Origin: Arthrobacter hankyongi
GTDB taxonomy: Bacteria; Actinomycetota; Actinomycetes; Actinomycetales; Micrococcaceae
Reading direction: 5' to 3'
Length of the DNA: 64,000 bases
Assembly (NCBI RefSeq): GCF_022012395.1
Contig: NZ_JAKLTQ010000013.1
Location: forward strand, 1 to 64,000
The first letter of the stretch is position 1. Every line of letters begins with the position of its first letter. Below are positions 51,920 through 60,350 of this stretch, one piece after another. The position numbers and the translations under genes are program-made. The notes beneath the pieces are model-generated. The model searched no databases and was not told where the DNA came from. It saw only the letters and a list, made by a program, of their open reading frames with translations.

Positions 51920-52618
51920 TTAGTTGCAGCCCTCCGGGCCGCAGGCCGGGCCGTCGGGGGAGCCGGAGAGCACGGTCAGCGGGCTGCGCTCGGCCCAAGC
52001 CTGGGCGAGTGCCTGGCTGAACACCTCGGCCGGCTGGGCGCCGGAGATGCCGTACTTGCGGTCCAGCACGAAGAACGGCACGCCGGTCACACCCAGCGCG
52101 CGGGCCTCGGCGATGTCGGCGCGCACCTCGTCGGCGAAGCGGTTGCCCTGCAGCGCCTCGCGGATTTCCGCCTCGTCCAGGCCGAGTGCGGCGCCGGCGC
52201 GGGCCAGGTAGTCGATGCTGCCGATGTCCTCGCCGTGCTCGAAGTGTCCGGAGAGCAGGGCTTCCTTGGCCTGGTCCATAAGGCCGTGTTCCTTGGCCAG
52301 GTGCAGGAAGCGGTGCGCGGTGAAGGAGTTGGCCACCACGATCTTGTCGAAGTCATAGTCCAGGCCCTCGCCGGCGGCCTGGGCCGTGACGTGGTCGAAC
52401 ATCTGCCGGACCTGGGCCTGCGGCATGCCCTTGATCTGGGACAGGTACTCGGTCTCGGTGCCGTCGTAGTGCTCCGGCAGGGTGGGGTCCAGCTGGTAGC
52501 TGCGCCATTCGACCTCGATCCCGTCCCTGTGCTCGAAGTTCCCGAGGGCCGTTTCGAAGCGGCGCTTGCCGATGTAGCACCAGGGGCAGGCAATGTCGGA
52601 CCAGATCTCAACCTTCAT
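51920..52618 (-). CDS. DsbA-family oxidoreductase, FrnE type
   Basis: 232 residues, thioredoxin fold with an inserted helical domain. Active site CPWC (Cys11, Cys14) in MKVEIWSDIACPWCYIGKRRFE (start of the FrnE pattern), cis-Pro loop GVTGVPFFVLD, and the Cys-rich C-terminus GPACGPEGC. FrnE-type proteins are cytoplasmic disulfide or 2-hydroxychromene-2-carboxylate isomerase-like enzymes; some are linked to oxidative stress tolerance. An ATG 6 nt upstream is an equal start choice. Confidence 0.9.
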   Translation of the reverse strand: MKVEIWSDIACPWCYIGKRRFETALGNFEHRDGIEVEWRSYQLDPTLPEHYDGTETEYLSQIKGMPQAQVRQMFDHVTAQAAGEGLDYDFDKIVVANSFTAHRFLHLAKEHGLMDQAKEALLSGHFEHGEDIGSIDYLARAGAALGLDEAEIREALQGNRFADEVRADIAEARALGVTGVPFFVLDRKYGISGAQPAEVFSQALAQAWAERSPLTVLSGSPDGPACGPEGCN

Positions 52619-52701
52619 GATCATTGCCAACGGCAACCAATGGCGGCCTATTCCCGGGCTGCCGGCGCGGACACAATGGAAAGGTCGACAGGAGGGCACC
52701 G

Positions 52702-53076
52702 ATGAGCGCAGAGTACGAGCCGGCCCGCACGCCGGAGGACATCACCAGGCTGTTCGTGGAACGCTCCAATGCCGGGGACGCGGACGGCGTGGCGGCGCTG
52801 TACGAGGAGGATGCCGTGATGGCCTACCCGCCGGGGCAGACCACGGTGGGCCGGGCCGCGATCCGCGAGCTGTGGGCGTCGGTGCTGGCGCACGCGCCGA
52901 CGTTCAGCCAGGAGGATCCGCTGCCCACCCTGGTCTGCGGCGACATCGCCCTGACCTCCACCGCGCCGAAGGACGACGCCGGAGCCCGGGCCCAGGTGGT
53001 GCGCCGGCAGCCGGACGGGAGCTGGCTGCGGATCATCGACCAGCCGGAGTTCAAGCCGGTCGAACCGCCGGCCTAG
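52702..53076 (+). CDS. SnoaL/NTF2-like (DUF4440-type) protein
   Basis: 124 residues, cone-shaped NTF2 fold: EDITRLFVERSNAGDADGVAALYEEDAVMAYPPG, TTVGRAAIRELWASVL and WLRIIDQPEF. Such proteins bind or isomerise small ligands and often lack a known activity. GGAGGG lies 8 nt before the ATG at 52702. It is divergent from the FrnE-like gene across an 83-nt gap. Confidence 0.85.
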   Translation: MSAEYEPARTPEDITRLFVERSNAGDADGVAALYEEDAVMAYPPGQTTVGRAAIRELWASVLAHAPTFSQEDPLPTLVCGDIALTSTAPKDDAGARAQVVRRQPDGSWLRIIDQPEFKPVEPPA

Positions 53077-53101
53077 GCGTGCCGCCGGCAGGAGCGGAGG
53101 C

Positions 53102-54403
53102 TCAACCCTCGCCGTCGTTGGCGGCACCGACGACGGCGCCCGCCGGCGCCGTCGTCCCGGCCCGGCGGGCGTGCGGCTTCCGGCCGTGGACCAGGTGGTA
53201 CACGCCGATGCTGAGCACCACCAGCGCGCACAGGGTCGCATACATGCCCGCGTAGCCGGTCAGCGGCAGGAATGCGCCGAGCAGCACCGGGCCGAAGCCC
53301 ACCCCGACGTCCAGCATCAGGTAGTAGGTGGAGGTGGCGACGCCGAGCCGCGCCTCGCCGGCGGCGGTCACGGCGATCGCCTGCGCGCTGGGCATCATCG
53401 CGCCGAAGCCGAGGCCGGCGAACACCGCGGACAGCACCATCGTGGTGATGGACGGCTCCAGTGCCAGCAGGGCCATGCCGACGGCGAAGACCGCCAGCAC
53501 CGGGTACATCACGGTGTTGTCCCCACGGCGGTCCTGGATCCGCCCGACGAACAGCCGCGAGACCAGCACCGCCGCCGCGTAGACCAGGAAGAACAGGCCG
53601 GCCGCAGACTCCAGCCCCTGCGCGCGGGTGTAGGAGATCAGGAACGCGACGATGCCGGAGTAGGCAAAGCCGCCCAGCAGCGCGACGGTGGCGATGGGCA
53701 GCGCGGACGGATCGATGATCGAGGCCAGGCTGAACCGCCGGGCCTTGGACTTCCGGGCCGGGACCGGTGCCGGCCCGGCGGGATCCTCCGGTGCCGGCAC
53801 GGGCAGCCCGGCCGCGGGCCGGTGCTCGGGCAGGCGCATCACCAGGGCGATCGCGAGCGCGGCGATCGAGGAGGCGGTGCAGAACCAGAAGATGCCGTCA
53901 TAGTGGCCGCCGGCGGAGAGCCAGACGGCCAGGAACGGGCCGACGGCGGTGGACAGCGTCGTCGAGAGCCCGTAGTAGCCGGTGCCCTCGCTGCGCCGGG
54001 CCCGCGGAATGAGCCCCTGCACTGCGGCGGACAGCGCGGTGGTGCCGGCCGCGAACGCCACGCCGTGCAGCAGGCGCAGCGCCAGCAGCATTCCCAGTGA
54101 GCCGCTGGGCAGGTAGAGCCAGGACAGCACCGTGAACAGCGTCAGGCCGGCCAGCAGCAGCCGCCTGCGTCCGACGGCGTCAACCAGTCGTCCGCAGAAC
54201 AGCCTGCCGACCACTGCGCCGACGATGAAGGAACTGGACGCGAAGCCGGCGGCGCTGTCCGAGGCCTGGAAGCGCTCGACAGCGTACAGCGCCATGGAGG
54301 TCATCAGCAGGTAGTAGACCATGGAGATGAACAGGTTGGTGGTGATCGCGAGGATGAAGTCCCGGCCCCAAAGTCGTCCCGGTAGTTGCACGCCCGCACC
54401 CAC
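53102..54403 (-). CDS. MFS transporter (exporter type)
   Basis: 433 residues, 12 helices. Loop 2-3 motif CGRLVDAVGRRRLLLAG, second-half loop GRIQDRRGDN, a long central loop rich in Pro/Ala (residues about 205-230), and GLGFGAMMPSAQAIAVTAA. Pattern of drug or sugar efflux permeases. GTG start. No linked regulator; the substrate is not inferable. Confidence 0.88.
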   Translation of the reverse strand: MGAGVQLPGRLWGRDFILAITTNLFISMVYYLLMTSMALYAVERFQASDSAAGFASSSFIVGAVVGRLFCGRLVDAVGRRRLLLAGLTLFTVLSWLYLPSGSLGMLLALRLLHGVAFAAGTTALSAAVQGLIPRARRSEGTGYYGLSTTLSTAVGPFLAVWLSAGGHYDGIFWFCTASSIAALAIALVMRLPEHRPAAGLPVPAPEDPAGPAPVPARKSKARRFSLASIIDPSALPIATVALLGGFAYSGIVAFLISYTRAQGLESAAGLFFLVYAAAVLVSRLFVGRIQDRRGDNTVMYPVLAVFAVGMALLALEPSITTMVLSAVFAGLGFGAMMPSAQAIAVTAAGEARLGVATSTYYLMLDVGVGFGPVLLGAFLPLTGYAGMYATLCALVVLSIGVYHLVHGRKPHARRAGTTAPAGAVVGAANDGEG

Positions 54404-54512
54404 GTTTGTTTCCTCTCCTCGGCATCGGCCGGGAAACTGCCTCCGGCCAGCATCCCATTATCCCCCTCGCAACGGGGGCCGATGACGCCCGGCTGGTGCG
54501 CTGGGAACCCGG

Positions 54513-54980
54513 CTACCGGCCGTTGTCGCTCAGCAGCTCCGTCCGGATGCCGGTGGCGTAGGCAGTGGCGATTCCCGGTGCCGCTGCCTGAAAAACGGTG
54601 CCCCCGCCGGGCAGGACCAGGTAGGCCAGGAACTCTTCATCGAAGGTGGCAATGCCCGCGGCGACGGCCTCCAGCTTCGCCCGGATCAGCACGGATAGCT
54701 TCTGCCAGCGACGGCGGGAAGCCTCCTCAACGGCCCGTGCACCCGGGTCCAGGCTCCGCGGCTGCAGCGGATCACCTGCAGAACCCGACAGGCCAACACT
54801 CCCTGGAAGGGCGAGGATGATACGGAAATGGCGGTTATCGGCGGTGAACGCGATCGCCGCCCGGCCGTCCTCCCAGCCGCAGCGGAACCCGGTGGCACCA
54901 TACCCGGTGAGCATGTCCTGGATTTCCGCACGGAAGGCGGCACAGCTGATCGAGGCGCCCCGGACATAATTAGTCGTCAT
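54513..54980 (-). CDS. conserved protein of unknown function, phage-associated family
   Basis: 155 residues. YVRGASISCAAFRAEIQDMLTGYGATGFRCGWEDGRAAIAFT, then RRRWQKLSVLIRAKLEAVAAGIATFDEEFLAYLVLPGGGTV. The opening YxRGxSxxxxxxRxEIxxxLxxYGAxxF and the K-L-E-A-V-x-x-G-I-x-T-F-E/D-E-E-F-L core are, to my memory, common in phage and prophage proteins of unknown function. No neighbouring phage genes are seen. It may be a domesticated remnant. Confidence 0.68.
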   Translation of the reverse strand: MTTNYVRGASISCAAFRAEIQDMLTGYGATGFRCGWEDGRAAIAFTADNRHFRIILALPGSVGLSGSAGDPLQPRSLDPGARAVEEASRRRWQKLSVLIRAKLEAVAAGIATFDEEFLAYLVLPGGGTVFQAAAPGIATAYATGIRTELLSDNGR

Positions 54981-55122
54981 GTCTCAGGGTAGGCCGCTCC
55001 GTGCCCCGGCCGCATTATGTAGGCCGGTCCGCATTAGGTGCCGTGCCGTATGGTCAGAGGTACGGAGCAATTCTTGCTCCTGTTATGGCGCAGCACCCTG
55101 TGCTGCCGCCGAGGAGCGCATC

Positions 55123-55257
55123 ATGGCTGATAAATCCCCCCGACAATCCGCGTCCAAGAAATCCGGCAAGTCGATCAAGGAAAAGCGCAGCGAGAAGAAG
55201 GCCAAGGCTGCGGACAGCGCGGCCGCGGAAACACTCTCCGCCACCAAAAAACGCTGA
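55123..55257 (+). CDS. very small basic protein
   Basis: 44 residues, Lys/Ser/Ala-rich (KKSGKSIKEKRSEKKAKAAD), no hydrophobic segment. GAGGAG is 6 nt before the ATG. A nucleic-acid-binding or ribosome-associated role is conceivable from charge alone. It ends 11 nt before the next gene and could share its transcript. Confidence 0.6.
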   Translation: MADKSPRQSASKKSGKSIKEKRSEKKAKAADSAAAETLSATKKR

Positions 55258-55268
55258 GGCCCGCGACC

Positions 55269-56405
55269 TTGCTGAGCCTCGGGGTCCTGGCCACAACGCG
55301 CAAGGCCGGCGAACGCAGGCTGCCCATCCATCCGCTGCACTTCGAACGCATCGACGCCGACCTGCGCGAACGGATCATCCTCGAACAGGGCTACGGTGAG
55401 CGCTTCGGCGTTTCCGACGCCCAGCTTGAGCCGCAGGTAGCCCGGATTGTGTCGCGGGAAGAGCTCATCGCCGCGGCCGACGTCGTGGTGCTGCCGAAAC
55501 CGCAGCCCGAAGACCTCGCCGAGCTGCGCGACGGGCAGGTCCTGTGGGGCTGGCCGCACTGCGTCCAGGACCGTGCGGTCACCCAGTTGGCCATCGACAA
55601 ACGCCTGACCCTGATCGCCTTCGAGGCGATGAACCACTGGGCTTCGGACGGCGGATTCGGCCTGCACGTCTTCCACAAGAACAACGAGATGGCCGGTTAC
55701 TGCTCGGTGCTGCATTCGCTGGAGCTGATCGGTTCCACCGGCGACTACGGACGCCGGCTGAGCGCCGTCGTTATTGGGTTCGGGGCCACCGCCCGGGGTG
55801 CGGTGACGGCGCTTAACGCGCACGGCATCCATGACGTCCAGGTCTTGACGAACCGCGGGGTGGCGGCGGTCGGTTCGCCGATCCATTCCGTGCGGATCAC
55901 CCAGTTCGACCACGATGCCACCGCCCCGTATCTGAGCCACGTCATTACGGACCAGGGCCGGGTGCCGCTGGCGCCGTTCCTCGCCGGGAGCGACATCGTG
56001 GTCAATTGCACGCTGCAGGACCCCAACAACCCGCTGATCTATCTCACCGAGGCGGACCTGGACGGTTTCCGGCCGGGCAGCCTGATTATCGATGTGTCCT
56101 GCGACGAGGGCATGGGATTCAGCTGGGCGAAGATGACGACCTTTGCCGATCCCATGTTCGAGGTCGGGGACCACATCCACTACTACGCCGTGGACCACAC
56201 ACCGTCGTACCTGTGGAATTCGGCGACCTGGGAGATCAGTGAGGCGCTGATGCCGTTCCTGCGGCCGGTCATGACGGGGCCGGACGGCTGGAACGCTGAT
56301 GACACCATCAGGCGGGCGATCGAAATCCGCGCTGGCGTCGTTGCGAATCCCGCGGTCCTGGCCTTCCAGAACCGCTCGGCGGATTACCCGCACCTGCCCG
56401 CCTGA
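55269..56405 (+). CDS. N5-(carboxyethyl)ornithine synthase-like enzyme (alanine dehydrogenase superfamily)
   Basis: 378 residues from a TTG. The N-terminal KAGERRLPIHPLHF and VVLPKPQPEDLAELRDGQVLWGWPHCVQD resemble the catalytic half of CEO synthase and lysine-forming saccharopine/alanine dehydrogenases. The nucleotide fold follows (VVIGFGATARGAVTALNAHG). IIDVSCDEGMGFSWAKMTTFADP and YAVDHTPSYLWNSATWEIS are typical of the carboxyethylornithine branch. The family condenses pyruvate with ornithine or lysine using NADPH to give N-carboxyethyl amino acids. No partner gene shows the purpose here. Confidence 0.85.
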   Translation: MLSLGVLATTRKAGERRLPIHPLHFERIDADLRERIILEQGYGERFGVSDAQLEPQVARIVSREELIAAADVVVLPKPQPEDLAELRDGQVLWGWPHCVQDRAVTQLAIDKRLTLIAFEAMNHWASDGGFGLHVFHKNNEMAGYCSVLHSLELIGSTGDYGRRLSAVVIGFGATARGAVTALNAHGIHDVQVLTNRGVAAVGSPIHSVRITQFDHDATAPYLSHVITDQGRVPLAPFLAGSDIVVNCTLQDPNNPLIYLTEADLDGFRPGSLIIDVSCDEGMGFSWAKMTTFADPMFEVGDHIHYYAVDHTPSYLWNSATWEISEALMPFLRPVMTGPDGWNADDTIRRAIEIRAGVVANPAVLAFQNRSADYPHLPA

Positions 56406-56570
56406 CGGCGGCTGCAGGCAGCAGACGGGGCGCGGTTCCCTGCCTTGACAGCCTCCGCTTGTGCCCGGCAGCTGCCTCGATCTTGCGCGGGGTGGAGGCC
56501 TCGCTGACCGGGATGGTCATGCTTGGCGCACGAGGGCTTTATGCGGCAGGGCGTTCGACACTGGACGAAA

Positions 56571-56592
56571 ATAACGACTGGTTGGTATGTTG
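56571..56592. promoter_or_regulatory. TetR-type operator candidate, copy 1
   Basis: ATAACGACTGG then TTGGTATGTTG. It agrees at 18 of 22 positions with the reverse complement of the site at 58399-58420. It overlaps a possible -10 (TATGTT, 56586-56591, with a -35-like TGGACG 18 nt before) and lies 41 nt ahead of the oxidoreductase start, a good repression position. Confidence 0.65.
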
Positions 56593-56632
56593 TGGGCATT
56601 CAACTCTCCACCATCGACGAGCGGGAGTGCAT

Positions 56633-57601
56633 ATGTTAGCTGCTTGCGTGACACGTACAGATGCAGACCATCCAATCCGGGGCTTGACCGTCGCCGATGT
56701 GCCGGAGCCTCCCTGCCGGGACGGCTGGGTGCGGGTAAATGTCCGCGCGGGGTCCATCAACCAGCACGATGTCTGGATCCTTAAAGGAACGGTACCGCTT
56801 ACCGTAGGGCTGCCCGCCGTCATCGGAATGGATGCCGCAGGTACGACCGACGACGGACAGGATGTGATCGTGCACGCTGTGTTGGCGGATCCAGCCTTCA
56901 GGGGCAGTGACGAGACCTTGGATCCCCGGCGCACCTTCCTGCCCGAAGCCGGGCACGGCACTCTCGCCGAAGTCATTGTCGTGCCGCGGCGCAACCTGGT
57001 GGCAAAGCCGAAGGAACTTTCCTGGGCGGAGGCAGCGTGCCTGCCTACGGCCTGGCTGACCGCTTACCGCATGCTTTTCACCAAGGCAGGTGCGCGTGCG
57101 GGCGACCGGGTGCTCATCCAAGGTGCCGGCGGCGCCGTCTCCACGGCCGCCATCGTCCTTGCCCGGGCGGCCGGGCTGCAGGTCCACGTCACGGCCAGGG
57201 ATCCAGTCCGGGGCGAACGCGCCCGCCGGATCGGGGCCCACGAGATCCATCAGCCCGACGATCGGCTTCCGGACCAGATGGACATCGTCATCGAATCGGT
57301 CGGTGCAGCCACGTGGAAAGCGTCCTTGGCCGCTGCCCGGCCCGGGGGGTGCGTCGTCGTCTGCGGCGCCTCGACCGGGTTCACCGTCCCGACGAATCTG
57401 GCCCGGATTTTCTCAAAACAATTGCGAATCGCCGGGTCAACGATGGGCACGCGCGCCGAGCTCGAATCACTGGCGGGGTTCCTTGTTGCCCACGGCGTGC
57501 GGCCCGTCGTCGATTCCGTGAAACCGCTCGCGCAGGTCGCGCATCAATTTGACCGGCTGCTAGCCGGGGCGGCGTTTGGGAAATTGGCGGTGTCGATGTG
57601 A
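56633..57601 (+). CDS. zinc-free MDR-family oxidoreductase (quinone oxidoreductase/enoyl reductase-like)
   Basis: 322 residues. GroES-like domain with GSINQHDVWILKGTVPLTVGLPAVIGMDAAG, then the nucleotide fold GDRVLIQGAGGAVSTAAIVLARAAGLQV. There is no zinc-ligand Cys/His pattern. AKPKELSWAEAACLPTAWLTAYRML is typical of quinone oxidoreductase and enoyl-type reductases. NADPH is likely. GGGAGTGC precedes the ATG at 56633. Followed by GTGA overlap with a crotonase, so the two probably act in one pathway on an acyl-CoA or enone. Confidence 0.9.
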   Translation: MLAACVTRTDADHPIRGLTVADVPEPPCRDGWVRVNVRAGSINQHDVWILKGTVPLTVGLPAVIGMDAAGTTDDGQDVIVHAVLADPAFRGSDETLDPRRTFLPEAGHGTLAEVIVVPRRNLVAKPKELSWAEAACLPTAWLTAYRMLFTKAGARAGDRVLIQGAGGAVSTAAIVLARAAGLQVHVTARDPVRGERARRIGAHEIHQPDDRLPDQMDIVIESVGAATWKASLAAARPGGCVVVCGASTGFTVPTNLARIFSKQLRIAGSTMGTRAELESLAGFLVAHGVRPVVDSVKPLAQVAHQFDRLLAGAAFGKLAVSM

Positions 57602-58374
57602 CGTACGTTGAGGTGGAACGGCGTGGAGGCGCTTCCTGGGCGCGGCTGTGCCGGCCGGAACGTGCCAATGCCCTCGGCCCCGAGATGGTTCAGGAACTCA
57701 GGGCATGGTTGCGGGCGGTAGGGGGTGATCCGGGCATTTCCGCCCTGGTCATCACGGGCTCGGGCACGTCGTTTTGTCCCGGAGCGGATATCAAGGCCTC
57801 CCTGGCCCTGGCGCACGCCCCGGAGGAACGCGCGGCGTACCTGGCCTCGGGGCGAAGCCTGATGGAGGATCTATCCCGGGCGCCGGTCCCGGTGGTCGCC
57901 GCGGTCAATGGGGTGGCCTTTGCCGGCGGATTTGAACTCGTCCTTGCCTGCGATCTGGTGGTCGCGGCAGAAAGCGCCGTCCTCGGGGACCTGCACCTGG
58001 CCAGCGGGCGCATTCCCGCGTGGGGGTCATCGGCCAAGCTCATGTCCGCCCTCGGTCCTTGGCGCGCGGCGCAGGCGCTGCTCCTGCCGCAGCGTTTCAC
58101 GGCCGAGCAACTGCGAGGATTCGGCGTCATTGCCGACGTGGTGCGCGATGCCGATTTGCCGGCGGCCGTCGACCGCATCGTGGACGGACTGGCCCGGGTC
58201 GAAGCCGGGGCCCTGCGCGCCATGAAGGCGCTGCTGGCCGCCCAGAAATCCGAACTCCTGGGCCGGCTTTCGGCCGTGGAATGGGAATCCTTTACCGCGT
58301 ATCTGGCCGGACCGCAGATGCAGGAAATGCCGTGGGCCAGCCGCCCGCAGAAAGACCTTGACCATTCCGTGTGA
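57598..58374 (+). CDS. enoyl-CoA hydratase/isomerase family (crotonase) protein
   Basis: 258 residues from a GTG overlapping the previous stop. Crotonase landmarks: SGTSFCPGADIKASL (first oxyanion loop), AAVNGVAFAGGFELVLACDLVVAAES (second oxyanion loop; in part NGVAFAGGFELVLACD), and ASGRIPAWGSSAKLMSALG. The catalytic Glu position of hydratases after the third loop reads R-I-P-A-W-G here, so simple hydratase chemistry is uncertain; isomerase or hydrolase activity is possible. CoA-ester metabolism is implied. Confidence 0.9.
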   Translation: MTYVEVERRGGASWARLCRPERANALGPEMVQELRAWLRAVGGDPGISALVITGSGTSFCPGADIKASLALAHAPEERAAYLASGRSLMEDLSRAPVPVVAAVNGVAFAGGFELVLACDLVVAAESAVLGDLHLASGRIPAWGSSAKLMSALGPWRAAQALLLPQRFTAEQLRGFGVIADVVRDADLPAAVDRIVDGLARVEAGALRAMKALLAAQKSELLGRLSAVEWESFTAYLAGPQMQEMPWASRPQKDLDHSV

Positions 58375-58398
58375 GCTGGCTTACAGTTCAATCCAGTT

Positions 58399-58420
58399 CA
58401 ACATACCGACTGGCCGTTAT
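58399..58420. promoter_or_regulatory. TetR-type operator candidate, copy 2
   Basis: CAACATACCGAC then TGGCCGTTAT, imperfectly palindromic, and 18 of 22 bases match the reverse complement of copy 1. It lies 25 nt after the crotonase stop and 150 nt before the importer genes. The CATACCGAC half-site is of a type seen for TetR-family repressors. Confidence 0.65.
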
Positions 58421-58522
58421 GAAATTTCCAAAAGTCACATTGAGCACCGGCTCAGGCTCCGGGGCACAATGCGAATGCTGCAAGCGATCAGCGACGAGCT
58501 TTGCCAGATCAAGGAGGATCTC

Positions 58523-58576
58523 GTGCACACAGTACGGGCCGAGGGAAACAGCTGTACCGGGAAAAGCCCATGGTAG
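58523..58576 (+). CDS. possible leader peptide coupled to the importer ATPase
   Basis: A 17-residue frame from a GTG with an excellent AAGGAGGA ribosome binding site. Its TAG overlaps the ATG of the ATPase gene (ATGGTAG), whose own ribosome binding site is weak. This arrangement suggests translational coupling. The peptide has no recognisable feature. Confidence 0.45.
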   Translation: MHTVRAEGNSCTGKSPW

Positions 58577-59433
58577 CGGGGCGCACGATACTGGACGTGA
58601 AAGCCCTGTCCATCGTGCACCCGGGCCGGCGGGGCAAGCCTGCCTCCACCGCAGTGGATGGGGTGGACCTGAGCGTGGGAGCCGGGGAAATCGTCGGCGT
58701 CGTCGGCGAGTCCGGGTCGGGCAAGACGTCCCTGGCCATGGCGGTTCTGGGGCTTGGCCGGACTACCAGCGGCAGCATCGACGTCGACGGCATCGTGCCC
58801 GGACCGCGCCTGCCGCTCGACCAGCGGGCCGCCATCCAGATGGTTTTCCAGGACCCCCACGGTTCCCTCGACCCGCGTCAGAGCATCGGACGGGGCCTGC
58901 GCGAACTGCGCCGGCTGCATAAGGCCCGCACCGGCTGGATCAGCGACGAAGACCTGCTGTCGCGGGTCGGGCTCTCGGGGGACGTCCTGACGCGGCTGCC
59001 GCACCAGATCAGCGGCGGACAGGCCCAGCGGGTGTCCATTGCCCGGGCGCTGCTGCTCCGCCCCACCCTCTTGCTGGCGGACGAGCCGACGTCGGCCCTG
59101 GACGTTTCGGTCCAGGCCCAAATCCTGCGCCTGCTCAAGGGCCTGCGTGACGAAGAAGGCCTCACGATTCTCTTCATCAGCCATGACCTGGCCGTGGTGC
59201 GGTCGGTCTGCGACCGGGTCTACGTGATGAAGAGCGGCCGGGTCGTCGAATCCGGCCGGACCGGCGAGGTCCTCGAGCGCCCGCAGCATCCCTATACCCA
59301 GGCCCTGCTGGCTGCCGTGCCCGGCGGGGATGCGCGGATTCCGGGCCTTGAGGCGCCGGCTGCCGAAGCGCCGCAGGTCCTCCGGGACGAACTCAGCCAA
59401 TCCCGGCTGGCTACTGCAGGGGAGACAGCATGA
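58570..59433 (+). CDS. oligopeptide-type ABC importer ATPase (DppF-like)
   Basis: 287 residues. Walker A GESGSGKTS, VFQDPHGSLDPRQSIG (Q-loop and the oligopeptide-branch motif), signature ISGGQAQRVSIARAL, Walker B LLLADEPTSALD and H-loop FISHDLAVV. The C-terminal stub after HPYTQALLAAVP is short, as in DppF. First gene of a five-gene importer in the order ATPase, permease, permease, ATPase, receptor. Overlaps the next gene by ATGA. Confidence 0.93.
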   Translation: MVAGRTILDVKALSIVHPGRRGKPASTAVDGVDLSVGAGEIVGVVGESGSGKTSLAMAVLGLGRTTSGSIDVDGIVPGPRLPLDQRAAIQMVFQDPHGSLDPRQSIGRGLRELRRLHKARTGWISDEDLLSRVGLSGDVLTRLPHQISGGQAQRVSIARALLLRPTLLLADEPTSALDVSVQAQILRLLKGLRDEEGLTILFISHDLAVVRSVCDRVYVMKSGRVVESGRTGEVLERPQHPYTQALLAAVPGGDARIPGLEAPAAEAPQVLRDELSQSRLATAGETA

Positions 59434-60350
59434 TCCGCCTCATCCTGTCCAAGACCGCCAATGCGGTGCTGACGCTGCTGATCGCCTCCTCCCTGGCGTT
59501 CTTCCTAGCCCGTGGGAGCGGCAGCCCGGTCCGGGAGATCCTGGGCGACTCCGCCACACCCGAACAGGTCGCCCAGCTCACCGCGGAACTCGGGCTGGAC
59601 AAGCCGCTCATCGTGCAGTACGGGCAGTTCCTGCTCGACCTGGTCAGCTTTGACCTGGGCGACTCCCTGCGGTACGGGCAGAGCAATCTTGAGCTGATCG
59701 CCGGCCGGCTGCCGGCCTCCATCGAATTGGCGCTCTTTGCCCTGCTGCTGGCCGTGGCCGTCGGCGTGCCGCTGGGAATCATTGCCGCGATGCGCGAGGG
59801 AGGCGTCGTCGACCGGATCGCCTCGATGCTCGCCCTGCTGGGCCAGTCGGTGCCGCTGTTCTGGCTTGGCCTGATGCTGATCCTGCTCTTCGCGGTACGG
59901 CTGGGGTGGTTCCCCGCCGGGCAGAACGACGGCATCGATTCCCTGGTACTGCCCGCCGTGACCCTGTCAACGCTGCCGATGGCGCAGATAGCCCGCCTGA
60001 CCCGCTCCAGCATGAGCGAGGTGCTGCATGAAGGGTTCATCTCTGCCGCACGGGCCAGGGGGCTTGCCGGGTGGCGGATCATCCTGATTCATGCCTTCCG
60101 CCCGGCGTCGCTGCCCGTCGTGACGATCGTCGGCCTCCAGGCGGGAATGCTCCTGTCCGGGGCGGTAACGGTGGAGTACGTCTTCGCCTGGCCCGGATTG
60201 GGAAGCCTGGCCACGCAGGCGGTGCAGACCAGGGACTTCCCGCTGGTGCAGTCGATCGTGGTCTTCGGCGCGCTGGTCTTCGTTCTGATCAATCTCGCAG
60301 TCGATTTGCTGTACGGACTGGTTGACCCGCGGATCCGGGAGGACGCATGA
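59430..60350 (+). CDS. oligopeptide-type ABC importer permease (DppB-like)
   Basis: 306 residues, six helices. The LSKTANAVLTLLIASSLAFFLARGSG start, GLDKPLIVQYGQFLLDLVSFDLGDSL (in part QYGQFLLDLVSFDLGDS), EAA-type loop FISAARARGLAGWRIILIHAFRPA, and C-terminal LLYGLVDPRIRED. Forms the channel with the following permease; overlaps both neighbours by ATGA. Confidence 0.93.
   Translation: MIRLILSKTANAVLTLLIASSLAFFLARGSGSPVREILGDSATPEQVAQLTAELGLDKPLIVQYGQFLLDLVSFDLGDSLRYGQSNLELIAGRLPASIELALFALLLAVAVGVPLGIIAAMREGGVVDRIASMLALLGQSVPLFWLGLMLILLFAVRLGWFPAGQNDGIDSLVLPAVTLSTLPMAQIARLTRSSMSEVLHEGFISAARARGLAGWRIILIHAFRPASLPVVTIVGLQAGMLLSGAVTVEYVFAWPGLGSLATQAVQTRDFPLVQSIVVFGALVFVLINLAVDLLYGLVDPRIREDA

Noticed and set aside
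58358-58576. 72-codon frame from the end of the crotonase gene to the importer
   Set aside because: Its first half overlaps crotonase codons and the operator; only the last 17 codons have a good start signal, so I kept just that part.
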